The position numbers were made by a program, and so were the translations under genes. 26,188 bases of DNA from Succinivibrionaceae bacterium UBA3769 (lineage in GTDB: Bacteria; Pseudomonadota; Gammaproteobacteria; Enterobacterales; Succinivibrionaceae): positions 1-26,188 of the forward strand of contig DFFT01000024.1 of NCBI GenBank assembly GCA_002372325.1, given 5' to 3'. Under the pieces are notes generated by a model, which was not told where the DNA came from, made no database searches, and saw nothing but the letters and a program-made list of their open reading frames with translations. Shown one piece after another: positions 1 to 7,900 of the stretch (position 1 is the stretch's first letter; the number at the start of each line of letters is the position of its first letter).

Positions 1-87
1 GAATTTCAGAAGCGGGGGTGAAAGGATAATGAGAACTGAGGGGCACGAAAAAGCACTAGGGGTGGTCACAGAGGGGTAGAATTTCCA
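1..87. other. possible insertion-sequence end
   Basis: This stretch has stop codons in the frame of the following chemoreceptor fragment (at 27, 30 and 57), so it is not part of that gene. It carries three short AGGGG-centred repeats at about 38-43, 57-62 and 72-76. If read on the minus strand from position 87, it would start TGGAAATTC and so could be the TG...CA terminus of an IS21-like element lying to the left of the window. Only one end is visible, so no partner inverted repeat or target duplication can be checked. The assignment is a guess from position and repeat structure. Confidence 0.25.
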
Positions 88-641
88 CTCTGATACATCG
101 GCTCGGTGATCATACCCGGCAGATCAGCGGAATTATCAATACGATTCAGGACATTGCCGAGCCGACCAATCTTCTGGCTCTCAATGCGGCAATTGAAGCG
201 GCAAGAGCATGCGAGCACGGCAGAGGCTTTGCCGTGGTTGCAGATGAGGTAAGATTGCTGGCCGGAAGGACTTCCGGTTCCACGAAGGAAATCAGCGCTA
301 TGATCACGTCAATACAGGACGTGGTAAAACAGACCACCTCTACCATGGACGTGAACGTGCAAAAAATGAATGAAATCGCCGAGGATACCAATGCCATTGA
401 GCAGAGTCTCAACAGCATCAATTCATCCGTGGAAACTGTTCACGATCAGATCCTGCAGATTGCGTCGGCCACTGAGGAGCAGTCTGCAACATGTCAGAAT
501 ATCACCGAGAATATGCAGATCATTGCGGATTCCACCAACGAGACCAATACGCAAATCAATAAATCCCTGATTATCTCAGATGAATTGGAGAAGGTTTCTT
601 CCTCCATGTCTGAAAAGGTAAGCTTGTTTAAATTGGATTAA
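87..641 (+). pseudogene. methyl-accepting chemotaxis protein, 3' remnant (signalling domain only)
   Basis: The frame encodes the C-terminal cytoplasmic part of a chemoreceptor. The hairpin tip that contacts CheA and CheW is recognisable at about 150-270, with the NLLALNAAIEAARA and GRGFAVVADEVR motifs, followed by a long heptad-rich helix ending in FKLD. The sensor, membrane and HAMP parts are missing because a stop at 57-59 lies in frame just upstream. Similarity starts near position 87, where the sequence changes character. Three nearly invariant tip residues are altered: IAEQTN reads IAEPTN, ARAGEHG reads ARACEHG, and VRKLA reads VRLLA. A proline in the tip helix suggests loss of selection. 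A GTG at 234 could start a 135-residue peptide, but it would lack the tip. I read it as a decayed gene cut by an insertion. Confidence 0.75.
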
Positions 642-779
642 AGCGATCTCTGTAAATACCGGGACTCCTGGGCGAGGTGTTCTGCGCATCCTGTTTCTCC
701 GTTAACGCCGGACAGGGCGAATCTTGCGCAAAGGCGTAAAACCTCGAGAGCGCATAGGAACTGCGGGTTTTATTACAAC

Positions 780-788
780 TGGTATAAT
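780..788 (+). promoter_or_regulatory. extended -10 promoter of the transposase
   Basis: TGGTATAAT matches a perfect extended -10 element (TG, one base, TATAAT) 30 bases before the start codon at 818. No good -35 hexamer is present at the expected distance, as is usual for extended -10 promoters. Confidence 0.5.
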
Positions 789-817
789 CCCCTGCATAGT
801 GGGAATGGGAGGATTTC

Positions 818-1096
818 ATGGCCCCAAAGAAGTCAGATGAACTCAAACAGGCAGCTATCAAAGCGAAGTGCAGTTTGAATGAAGAACTGGATGCCTTCAT
901 CCAGAAGATAGACAGGGCGACTGACGATCCGAATAACTTTATCACGCTGACCCAGCTTGAAGAAGAGTGGCGCAGACTGTCATTAAAAACCAATAAAATA
1001 TATTCTGATATGGTGTCAGAAGCTCTTACGGCTATCGATACCAAGGAGCTCAATTCAGCAAAAAAAGAGCATTCCTCAAGGAAGGGATTCGCCTGA
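818..1096 (+). CDS. ISKra4-like transposase, N-terminal part (before frameshift)
   Basis: A 92-residue basic, helical peptide that begins at ATG 818 behind a strong ribosome site, GGGAGGA at 807-813. It has no recognisable domain alone, but its end runs into the frame of the larger transposase ORF downstream. Seven consecutive A at 1060-1066 are read here as A AAA AAA. Slipping back one base there gives a continuous protein (KEGIRLKHQDKRARTIL and onward) that joins the 1216-2274 frame. The joined product would be about 485 residues, the size expected from what I recall of ISKra4 transposases. Either the element uses programmed -1 frameshifting or this is a simple frameshift mutation. Confidence 0.6.
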   Translation: MAPKKSDELKQAAIKAKCSLNEELDAFIQKIDRATDDPNNFITLTQLEEEWRRLSLKTNKIYSDMVSEALTAIDTKELNSAKKEHSSRKGFA

Positions 1097-1215
1097 AGCA
1101 CCAGGATAAACGTGCCAGAACAATCCTTACCCTTGAGGGGTTTGTAACTTTCAACCGTACATTTTATATTCCGGCTGACAAGGACAGCGCCAGACTGCTT
1201 TCGGAAAACCGCGGA

Positions 1216-2274
1216 ATGAAGATGATAGCCCCATTCGACATCGCTCTTGGGCTTACCGGACTTCCTTTCAAGATGTCTGCTGCCATGATGATGCTGGACA
1301 TCGCCAAAAGATCTTTCAATGCGCATTCCTATGAGGAACTTCAGAATTTATACCGGGAAGATCGGAACATTGAGATAAGCGATGATCAGCTTCGTCTCGT
1401 AACCAACTGCATTGGCAAGCTGGTTTATGATGATTGTCTGAGAAAGGATCAGGCTCTCGATCATTTTAAAAACAGAAAGAATTACCGCCGGAAGAAATCA
1501 GGAACGCTCTATATTGTGACGGAGAGCGCCACGCTGAACATCCGAACCGAAAACGGCTCAACCCGGATGGAGAACAGGCTGGGGCTCGTGTTCAGCAGCA
1601 AAAACATCAGGAGCTTCAGGTCGGAAAGCGGGCAGGAGTACCGTAAAATCCTGACAAAGGAATACGCGGGCTTAATCGGAAATGCCGCGGCATTCGGGGA
1701 ACACCTGTATGCAGCGGCCTTAAGAAACGGTCTTGAAGAACATGAAAGGATTGTGGTGATAAGCGACGGCGCCCCCGGGATCAAATCCTTTCTGACCACC
1801 TATTGCTCAGAACTTGATGTTATTCAGATTCTTGATTATACGCATCTGAAGGAGACCGTTTTCCGGTTTGCCAATGCTGGCATCAGCGGTGGAGAAGATA
1901 CGAAGACCGCATGGGGCGTCAGGCTTATGGAGCTCATCGCAGCAGGCCAAATTTCTGAAGCTATGAAGATGGCGGAACCCTTTAAGGACTTCAAAAGAGT
2001 GGGCATCCCGAATATCCGGGCATACCTTGACAGCAATAAAGACTGCATTGACTACCCCGCCTATGTGAAGAATGGCTGTTTCACAGACAGCGGCGCCATC
2101 GAAACCGGTAACGGAAGCGGGATGCGGGAACGGCTTAAGCTGCCTGGCAGGAGATGGGATGCGCAAACCGCCCAGTACGTTTTATCCGCAGAAATGAGGT
2201 ATGACAGCGGTCTCTGGGACTCAGACGTTGTTCCTTTGGTATACCGGCACCTTGGTCTCAGACCTCCGTACTGA
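1216..2274 (+). CDS. ISKra4-like transposase, catalytic part
   Basis: This DDE-type transposase fragment matches my memory of the ISKra4-type family: GLPFKMS early on, then VVISDGAPGIK around residue 184, DYTHLKE near 208, and the SGAIETGN...RLKLPGRRWD...AQYVL block near residue 292-323, ending with SGLWDSDVV. ATG 1216 is only the first ATG; homology in this frame extends back to about 1066, so translation probably comes from the 818 ORF through a -1 shift. The catalytic triad would be residues 103, 184 and 296. D184 and E296 are present, but residue 103 is Glu in TESATLN, where I expect Asp (DGAALN). The element may therefore be inactive. No clear terminal inverted repeats or target duplications were found. 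A 7-bp stem (CCTGAAC/GTTCAGG) at 2275-2300 follows the stop codon. Confidence 0.75.
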   Translation: MKMIAPFDIALGLTGLPFKMSAAMMMLDIAKRSFNAHSYEELQNLYREDRNIEISDDQLRLVTNCIGKLVYDDCLRKDQALDHFKNRKNYRRKKSGTLYIVTESATLNIRTENGSTRMENRLGLVFSSKNIRSFRSESGQEYRKILTKEYAGLIGNAAAFGEHLYAAALRNGLEEHERIVVISDGAPGIKSFLTTYCSELDVIQILDYTHLKETVFRFANAGISGGEDTKTAWGVRLMELIAAGQISEAMKMAEPFKDFKRVGIPNIRAYLDSNKDCIDYPAYVKNGCFTDSGAIETGNGSGMRERLKLPGRRWDAQTAQYVLSAEMRYDSGLWDSDVVPLVYRHLGLRPPY

Positions 2275-2370
2275 CCTGAACGGAATCCTTCATGTTCAGG
2301 TACGCTCAAAAGCTTTAGCGGCCGCAGATTTCCCTTATTTCTGATCCTCGGCGCTTTTCCCCAGTGCGCA

Positions 2371-4569
2371 TCAGCCCTGTCTGTTTTCCGGAACTCTCTT
2401 TCTTCTCGAAACGTCCTTGATGCCGTTAATCTTGATCAGGGTGGAGACCACGTTTTCCAGATGGCTCTGATTCTTGATCTCTATCAGAATATCAAGGCTG
2501 TGGTCGCTTTCCTCGCGGTAATCCGTCTGGGTAATGGACAGGATCTCCGCTCCCGTCATGCTCACCAGACTCACGATTTCACCCAGAATGGCCGGTCTGG
2601 TGATGTACTGAATATGGAGGGCGGTCTTGAAGAAGGCATGGCCCTGATAGTTCTTGTTCCAGGACAGGGAGAGACAGGTTACAAAGGGATTCTTTTCCGC
2701 TTCGGAAATAGACGGGCAGGAGGTGCGGTGCACCATAAGAAGACCCTTGTTGCCGTCGTAGATGCCGGTAATGCGGTCTCCCGGCAGGGGGAAGCAGCAG
2801 GAAGCGAACTCGTGCTTCACGCCCTCGATATTGGAAATAATTTCGTTCCCGGTATCTCCGGCAGCCACCGAGTCTCCCCGCTCCCCCAGAAGGGCGCGGG
2901 CTACCAGCACGGCATTGGATTCTCCCATGGTGATGCGGCGGAAGAGCTCGTTGAGAGTGCTGATATGTATGGTACGGAGCACCCGGGCGATGTTGGCGGG
3001 ATCGATGCTGTCCAGGGGCACATCTCCCATGGCCAGCTGCAAGAGCTTTCTGCCGTGTTCCTCGGAGCTGGCGGCATTGATGCCCTGCAGGAAAGCCTTT
3101 ATGGCCTGCCTGGCCTTCAGGGTGACTACCGAATCCAGCCAGCGGGGCTGCGCGAATGGAGTTTCGCTTTCGATAATGCGTACCTGCTGTCCCGAGGACA
3201 GGGCCTTGTCAAGAGGATAGGGCTTGTGATCCACCTCGGCGGCCCGGCAGCGATGGCCGAGATCGGCGCTGATGGCGTAGGCGAAATCCACCGGCGTGGC
3301 GCCCTTGGGAAGCTCCAGCACCTTGCTGCTGCCGTCAAAGACGTAGATCTCCTCCGGGAACAGATTGGCCTTGACGTTTTCCAGAAAATCAAAGGACGAG
3401 GAGGTATTGTTCATGAGATCCTTAAGGCTCTGCATCCAGCGGTTGGCGTACATCTGAGCTTCGGAGCTGTCTCCCATGCCGCCGTTGCTTCTGAGCTTGT
3501 AAACCCAGTGCGCGGCCACGCCCTGCTTGGCCATCATATCCATGAATTCCGTGCGGATGTGAATTTCAATCTCCTGACCGTCGCTGCCCATGACCGTGGT
3601 GTGCAGCCCCTGATAGCCGTTCATTTTTGGCAGGGCGATGTAATCCTTGAAGTAGCCCTGCTTGGGCTTGAACAGAGCATGGGTCTGTCCCAGAGCCCGG
3701 TAACAGCTGTCCACGGAGTCAACGATGATCAGGAAGCCGAATACGCTGAGCAGATCCTGAAGCCGGAGATGATCGGTTTTCATCTTGTGGTAGATAGTGG
3801 CCAGAAACTTTTCCCGGATCTTTATCTGAAAGCGGATGCCGATTTTGCGGAAGCAGGAGCGCATTGATTCCATAAGCTCGTTGTAGGTGTCCATGCGGTT
3901 TTTCTGGCCGGCGGCCACGGTGGCGGACAGCACCCGGTAGCGGTAGGGGTACATGGCCCGGAAACAGAGATCCTGGAGCTCGTTCTTCATTTTGCTGATG
4001 CCCAGACGGTAGGCGATGGGAGCATAGATATCCAGGGTTTCCCGGGCGATGCGCATTCTTTTGTCGGGGCGCAGGGCTCCGATGGTGCGCATGTTGTGGG
4101 TGCGGTCAGCGAGCTTGATAAGAATAACCCGGGTGTCGTGGGTCATGGCCAGAAGCATCTTCTGAATGTTGGCCACCTGAGCTTCCTTGTAGTCGCTGAA
4201 GCGGATCTTTTCCATTTTGGTGACGCCGTTAACCAGATCGGCCACGGTATCGCTGAAGAGCTTTCTGATGTCGTTCTGGGTCACCCGGGTGTCCTCGATA
4301 ACATCGTGGAGCAGGGCGGCCATGAGAGCTTCCACGTCAAGGTGCATGTCAGCAAGAATGGCGGAAACGGCAAGGGGATGGGTGATGTACGGCTCTCCGC
4401 TGGAGCGGGTCTGTCCCTGATGGGCCCGGTAGGCGTAGGCATAAGCGCCGGCCACCTCCTGAATCTGTTCAGGGGGCAGGTACGAGGCCAGCTTCTCCTC
4501 CAGAGGAGAGAAGAGGCTTTTCATTTCGTCCGGCCAGTTATTGCGATCCAGCGCAGGGTCTTCAGACAT
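2371..4569 (-). CDS. spoT: SpoT, guanosine-3',5'-bis(diphosphate) 3'-pyrophosphohydrolase
   Basis: A long RelA/SpoT homologue of 732 residues that controls (p)ppGpp levels in the stringent response. Order: HD hydrolase domain (about 40-190), synthetase domain (about 245-360), TGS (about 407-468), a helical and Cys-rich middle region (FASCCFPLPGD), and a C-terminal ACT domain (about 645-725). Hydrolase residues are all present: R55, H64, H88-D89, E92-D93, D155 and N159. The synthetase domain is degenerate against E. coli SpoT: the metal-binding Asp of the DIYAFR motif is S275, its Arg is L280, the Arg of PGRxKDY is Y306, and the Ser of GYQSLHT is G321. R252, K254 and E335 remain. It is therefore probably hydrolase-only. 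ATG 4569 follows AAGGAGT (4574-4580). It stands alone; rpoZ, gmk and recG, often nearby in relatives, are not here. Confidence 0.95.
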   Translation of the reverse strand: MSEDPALDRNNWPDEMKSLFSPLEEKLASYLPPEQIQEVAGAYAYAYRAHQGQTRSSGEPYITHPLAVSAILADMHLDVEALMAALLHDVIEDTRVTQNDIRKLFSDTVADLVNGVTKMEKIRFSDYKEAQVANIQKMLLAMTHDTRVILIKLADRTHNMRTIGALRPDKRMRIARETLDIYAPIAYRLGISKMKNELQDLCFRAMYPYRYRVLSATVAAGQKNRMDTYNELMESMRSCFRKIGIRFQIKIREKFLATIYHKMKTDHLRLQDLLSVFGFLIIVDSVDSCYRALGQTHALFKPKQGYFKDYIALPKMNGYQGLHTTVMGSDGQEIEIHIRTEFMDMMAKQGVAAHWVYKLRSNGGMGDSSEAQMYANRWMQSLKDLMNNTSSSFDFLENVKANLFPEEIYVFDGSSKVLELPKGATPVDFAYAISADLGHRCRAAEVDHKPYPLDKALSSGQQVRIIESETPFAQPRWLDSVVTLKARQAIKAFLQGINAASSEEHGRKLLQLAMGDVPLDSIDPANIARVLRTIHISTLNELFRRITMGESNAVLVARALLGERGDSVAAGDTGNEIISNIEGVKHEFASCCFPLPGDRITGIYDGNKGLLMVHRTSCPSISEAEKNPFVTCLSLSWNKNYQGHAFFKTALHIQYITRPAILGEIVSLVSMTGAEILSITQTDYREESDHSLDILIEIKNQSHLENVVSTLIKINGIKDVSRRKRVPENRQG

Positions 4570-5019
4570 ACATACTCCTTTAGTCCCGGCCGGCCCTTGA
4601 TTTATTGTGGTAGTTATTGCTGCCAGCCTGCAAACAGGTTATTGCCGTAATACAGTTTCCCGGGGTGATTTATCAGGGAGTCATTTCTATTGTAATTTGA
4701 AACATCCCTTTTTGGAGAGTATTTGTTGCAAAATTGTGGCTTGGGCTGAATGAAAATCTGTATTTTGCTTCGGAGATGCGCGGCCTGGGGCCGGTTTTGC
4801 GGGAGGAATGTGACTTCAGCCGCAATAATCCGCTGATTTTTGCGCCGCTTTCAGTTTCGGAAGCGGTTTATGGTAATCTGAGAGGGTAATCTGAGAAGGC
4901 CGGGTAAGCTGAAAAAGGATTTTCTGATCCCGGTTACTGCCATTATCGCATTTCGGCCTTTTTTCAATTTGCTGTTTTTTGGCTTTTTTACTTTCTTCCG
5001 TTTCCCCAAAGGAGCTTCC
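4570..5019. other. intergenic region between divergent spoT and oxidoreductase genes
   Basis: No gene is supported here. It should hold the promoters of both divergent genes, but I see no clear -35/-10 pair. Three imperfect 12-base direct repeats of the form GGTAATCTGAGA lie at 4872-4883, 4885-4896 and 4903-4914; the third is GGTAAGCTGAAA. A 7-base inverted repeat, AAGGCCG and CGGCCTT, spans about 4896-4960 with a long loop and ends in a run of T. Confidence 0.4.
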
Positions 5020-5574
5020 ATGTCAAAGGTGTTAATTGTTTCCGGACATCCGGATCCCGCTCATTCCACAGCCAACCGGCTGATCCTCGAGAACGTAAAG
5101 ACTCTGCTTCCCGGCGCGGCCGTAAGAGAGCTGGGCCGGCTTTACCCTGACGGCAGCTTTGACGTAGCAGCCGAGCAGGAGGCTCTCGCCCAGGCTGACA
5201 TCATCGTTCTGGCCTTTCCCCTTTACTGGTATTCCGTGCCCGGCCTTATGAAGAACTGGATCGACAAGGTCTGGCTGCACGGCTTTGCCTATGGCTCCAA
5301 GGGGGACAAGCTCCGGGGAAAGAGGATGGTGCTTTCGGTAACCACCGGAGGCCCGGAAACCGCCTACCGCCATGACGGGGAACAAACCGCCACCGTACGG
5401 GAAATTCTCCTGCCCCTCCGGCTTACCGCCCGGAACTGCGGCATGAAGGTCACGGACTATGCGATTTCCTACGGCATGATGTTTATTCCCGGTCTGAGTT
5501 CTCCTGAGGACATGGCCCGTATTGAAAGAGAGACCGCCGAGCACGCCCGGGAGCTTGCAAGGATTCTTTCCTGA
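5020..5574 (+). CDS. flavodoxin-fold NAD(P)H oxidoreductase (KefF/MdaB-like)
   Basis: A 184-residue soluble protein of the Flavodoxin_2 family, FMN/FAD enzymes that reduce quinones or similar acceptors with NAD(P)H. The N terminus (SKVLIVSGHPDPAHS) is the typical first strand and phosphate loop. The block PLYWYSVPGLMKNWIDKVW (residues 65-83) is the family's central signature, and VTTGGPE follows the next strand. The frame is open further upstream, but ATG 5020 is chosen because AAAGGAG lies at 5008-5014 and the conserved fold begins directly after it. KefF-like proteins activate potassium efflux channels, but no kefC lies beside it, so the substrate and partner are unknown. It ends before a strong bidirectional terminator shared with the convergent gene. 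Confidence 0.85.
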   Translation: MSKVLIVSGHPDPAHSTANRLILENVKTLLPGAAVRELGRLYPDGSFDVAAEQEALAQADIIVLAFPLYWYSVPGLMKNWIDKVWLHGFAYGSKGDKLRGKRMVLSVTTGGPETAYRHDGEQTATVREILLPLRLTARNCGMKVTDYAISYGMMFIPGLSSPEDMARIERETAEHARELARILS

Positions 5575-5601
5575 CAGATTCCCGTTATCCATCACCATGA
5601 A

Positions 5602-5627
5602 AAAAGCCCGGAATCCTCCGGGCTTTT
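5602..5627. terminator. bidirectional intrinsic terminator
   Basis: A perfect 11-bp stem, AAAAGCCCGGA paired with TCCGGGCTTTT, with a four-base loop. It sits between the convergent genes ending at 5574 and 5653 and has A/T arms on both sides, so it can serve both. Confidence 0.85.
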
Positions 5628-5652
5628 GTTATCGGGCTGTTTCAAAGCTCTT

Positions 5653-7434
5653 TTATTCCAGCGGCTTCCCGTTTACTAAAAGCTGTCCGCCCTTAAACTC
5701 CAGGTGATAGGTGAGAGCAGAGGCTTCGGGATCCTTGGCGTATTTCTTCAGCATCTCGGCCATTTCCGTAAGACCGTACTGCTGCATGGACAGGAGGGCG
5801 GCATCAATGCTGATATCTGCCGTGGCGGCGACAGCACCGGGGAGTTCCTCGATGGATGAGAAGGCCGCATCCGGAGCAAAGCCGGCCGCTGCCTTGATTT
5901 CAGCCTTGGCGCTGTTCAGAGTGGCCTTGAAGGCGAGGCTAAGGGAGGAGGCCGGATTGAATACGGTATTCAGGGAATCGGTGAGCTCATCGTTGTCAGT
6001 ATTGGCGGCAATGCACTTGGCCATGCTGCCGAAGCCGATGATTTCTCCCTTCTGATAATCGCAGGCCTTGATAAAGGAATTCATGTCCAGTTCCTTAAGA
6101 CCGAGATTAATGGCGGCATCGCTGATCTGAATGCCCATGGCTTCATAGGAGAAGCCGCCCAGAGTCAGATCCAGACCGTAGTCGATAAAGCCGGGCTTCT
6201 TGGAGGCGGAGGCCGTCTTTTCCAGTGAGAAGCCGAGACTGTTAAGCTTCATCGCGCCGTCAAAGTTTCCGGAAAATTCTCCGATGGCATAATTCAGGGT
6301 AAAGCTGTCCGCCCGGTTTTCCACCGTGCCTTTAATCGCGGAAATCACCACGGGATCCTTGCCGTCCTTGGAGGTGGCAATCTGGATTTTCGGGAAGCTC
6401 AGGGCGATATTGTAGGCATTCTGATAATTGCTGACGCCGTAGGCCTTATACTCCATAGCGGCGGTGTCCCAGGAGACCTCCTCCAGCTTGCCGCTGGGCA
6501 GGGTAATTGCGGTCACGGCGGTGTCATCTTTGATGCTGTAGCGGTTTTCAGTATTAGCCAGAATGCTCTTTACCAGACTGGCTTCGGCTTCATCCGCGTC
6601 TTTGTAAAGACGGTCGTCAGCCGCAACCTTGGTGACCACTCCGTCATCAGAATAGGTATTGGTCAGGGTCAGGGTAAACTTGTGTTCATCCCCCTCCATG
6701 GCGAATTCCAGATCTGCGCTGTCGGAGTTATCGGTGCTGACGCTGCCGGGCTTTTTAGTTACCGTGCCGGAAATTCCGATATCCTGGAAGAACCGGGCCA
6801 TTTCCCGGGCGGTGGTATCGGCGATGAACTGACCGGCATCCCGCGGATTCTTCATATCGTACGTTCTTTCCGGTATCAGAGCCTTGAATTCGGTCTTTTC
6901 ATCACCTTCGTCATCTTCGGGGGGAGTCTGGTCAGCCTTGGGAGCCGGGGTTTTCTCAGGATCCTCTGTGCCGGAAGAGGAGTTATTGGCTGCTAAAGTT
7001 TCAGCGCCGCTTTTAACGATGTCTTTTCCGGAGGTGTTATCGGAGACCGGGGTGTCGCCTGCCGGGGCGCCGCCGTTTTCAATACCGGCCAGAATGCCGG
7101 CAATGCGTTCCTGATCCACATCGAAACGGGCCTGAATTTTTACATTGCCCTTGTCATCGGAGGAGCTGGAAACTACCTCGCTTTTAGTGATGAGGCTGTC
7201 GGTATTCTGGAGCACCTGACTGCGCACCTCGGAAGCATGCTGCTTTACGAAATCCTTGTCCTTTATATCCAGCATGACGTTCCGCACGGCCTGAAGGGAG
7301 GCCTTTTTCATGGCGGTGTCCTGATCCTTGCCGGTGGCGTCAATGTCGACGGTGACCGCCATGGCCCAGGCGGAGAGCATGGCTGACAGGAGAATGCTTA
7401 AAGAACTTCTTTTGAATTTGAACATGTGGAACAT
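5653..7434 (-). CDS. secreted protein of unknown function, possibly YdgA/DUF945-related
   Basis: A 593-residue exported protein. A signal peptide is clear at residues 1-26 (basic start, hydrophobic core, cleavage near AWAMA). Residues 27-120 begin TVDIDATG and have repeated helix-strand periodicity resembling the small domain seen in LPP20/FlgT-like envelope proteins; this is an impression only. About 135-190 is an acidic, Pro/Ser/Thr-rich linker. The rest is beta-rich with many amphipathic strands, and the end (FKGGQLLVNGKPLE) resembles the C terminus of the YdgA/DUF945 family. The frame extends to ATG 7503, but ATG 7434 is preferred: it starts the signal peptide and has AGGT eight bases ahead. 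The protein probably acts in the periplasm. Its function is not known. Confidence 0.7.
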   Translation of the reverse strand: MFHMFKFKRSSLSILLSAMLSAWAMAVTVDIDATGKDQDTAMKKASLQAVRNVMLDIKDKDFVKQHASEVRSQVLQNTDSLITKSEVVSSSSDDKGNVKIQARFDVDQERIAGILAGIENGGAPAGDTPVSDNTSGKDIVKSGAETLAANNSSSGTEDPEKTPAPKADQTPPEDDEGDEKTEFKALIPERTYDMKNPRDAGQFIADTTAREMARFFQDIGISGTVTKKPGSVSTDNSDSADLEFAMEGDEHKFTLTLTNTYSDDGVVTKVAADDRLYKDADEAEASLVKSILANTENRYSIKDDTAVTAITLPSGKLEEVSWDTAAMEYKAYGVSNYQNAYNIALSFPKIQIATSKDGKDPVVISAIKGTVENRADSFTLNYAIGEFSGNFDGAMKLNSLGFSLEKTASASKKPGFIDYGLDLTLGGFSYEAMGIQISDAAINLGLKELDMNSFIKACDYQKGEIIGFGSMAKCIAANTDNDELTDSLNTVFNPASSLSLAFKATLNSAKAEIKAAAGFAPDAAFSSIEELPGAVAATADISIDAALLSMQQYGLTEMAEMLKKYAKDPEASALTYHLEFKGGQLLVNGKPLE

Positions 7435-7440
7435 AGTTGC

Positions 7441-7482
7441 TACCTGAAATAATACTGCCTGAACAGTGTTACCTGAAATGAT
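7441..7482. repeat. three short direct repeats upstream of the secreted-protein gene
   Basis: TACCTGAAAT at 7441, TGCCTGAAC at 7456 and TACCTGAAAT at 7470 repeat with 14-15 base spacing, immediately upstream of the start at 7434. They could be operator half-sites, or simply a tandem duplication. Confidence 0.35.
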
Positions 7483-7503
7483 ATTTGCGTTACCGGAATT
7501 CAT

Positions 7504-7519
7504 CCGGCAGCGCTGCCGG
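7504..7519. repeat. 16-base perfect palindrome
   Basis: CCGGCAGCGCTGCCGG is fully self-complementary without a spacer. It lies about 70 bases upstream of the secreted-protein start, with no run of T behind it, so it reads better as a dimeric protein site than as a terminator. Confidence 0.4.
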
Positions 7520-7900
7520 TTATTGTTAGCTGCTGTTTTTCCTTCCGGATACTGACACTTGTGAACCCGTTTCAGACGGGATGCCGCTTCAGAACCGGGA
7601 AGGGATTATTCTGTCTGTTCCGGCTGTTTTGCCTGCGGCGCATCCGTAAGGATCTTGCCGAACCCGCCGGGAGAGTCCCGATTTCCTGAGCCGGACAGAG
7701 AGCAGACTGACATGAATCAGCCTGCGAGCTTTCGCAAGTATACCGTACCGTGACTTAAGGGGGATGATTAATCTTGTGACAGGCACTTAAGATCTGCATG
7801 AAATCACGCATTTTTCCGATAATGAACTGAGATCTCCGGTGCCGGATTCCCGGGAGAGCTTCGGGGAGGACAGAAATCGTTCCGGATCCCGTTTTTCAGG
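7520..7900. other. intergenic region without a supported gene
   Basis: A 65-codon minus frame at 7589-7786 has no ribosome site and no recognisable motif. Short GC-rich inverted repeats are present, for example CCCGT/ACGGG around 7567-7581, but none has a T tract. I see no RNA gene. Confidence 0.35.

Noticed and set aside
2461..3867. Long plus-strand open frame (468 codons) inside spoT
   Set aside because: It is antisense to a clearly conserved protein, has no ribosome site and its translation is low-complexity; it follows from the codon bias of spoT.
7441..7482. Short regularly spaced repeats as a CRISPR array
   Set aside because: Units of about ten bases with four-base gaps are far too short for CRISPR repeats and spacers. 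No array was found anywhere in the window, including around the Card1-like gene.
7589..7786. 65-codon minus-strand frame in the gap between two minus genes
   Set aside because: It has no ribosome site and a basic, low-information composition with no motif.
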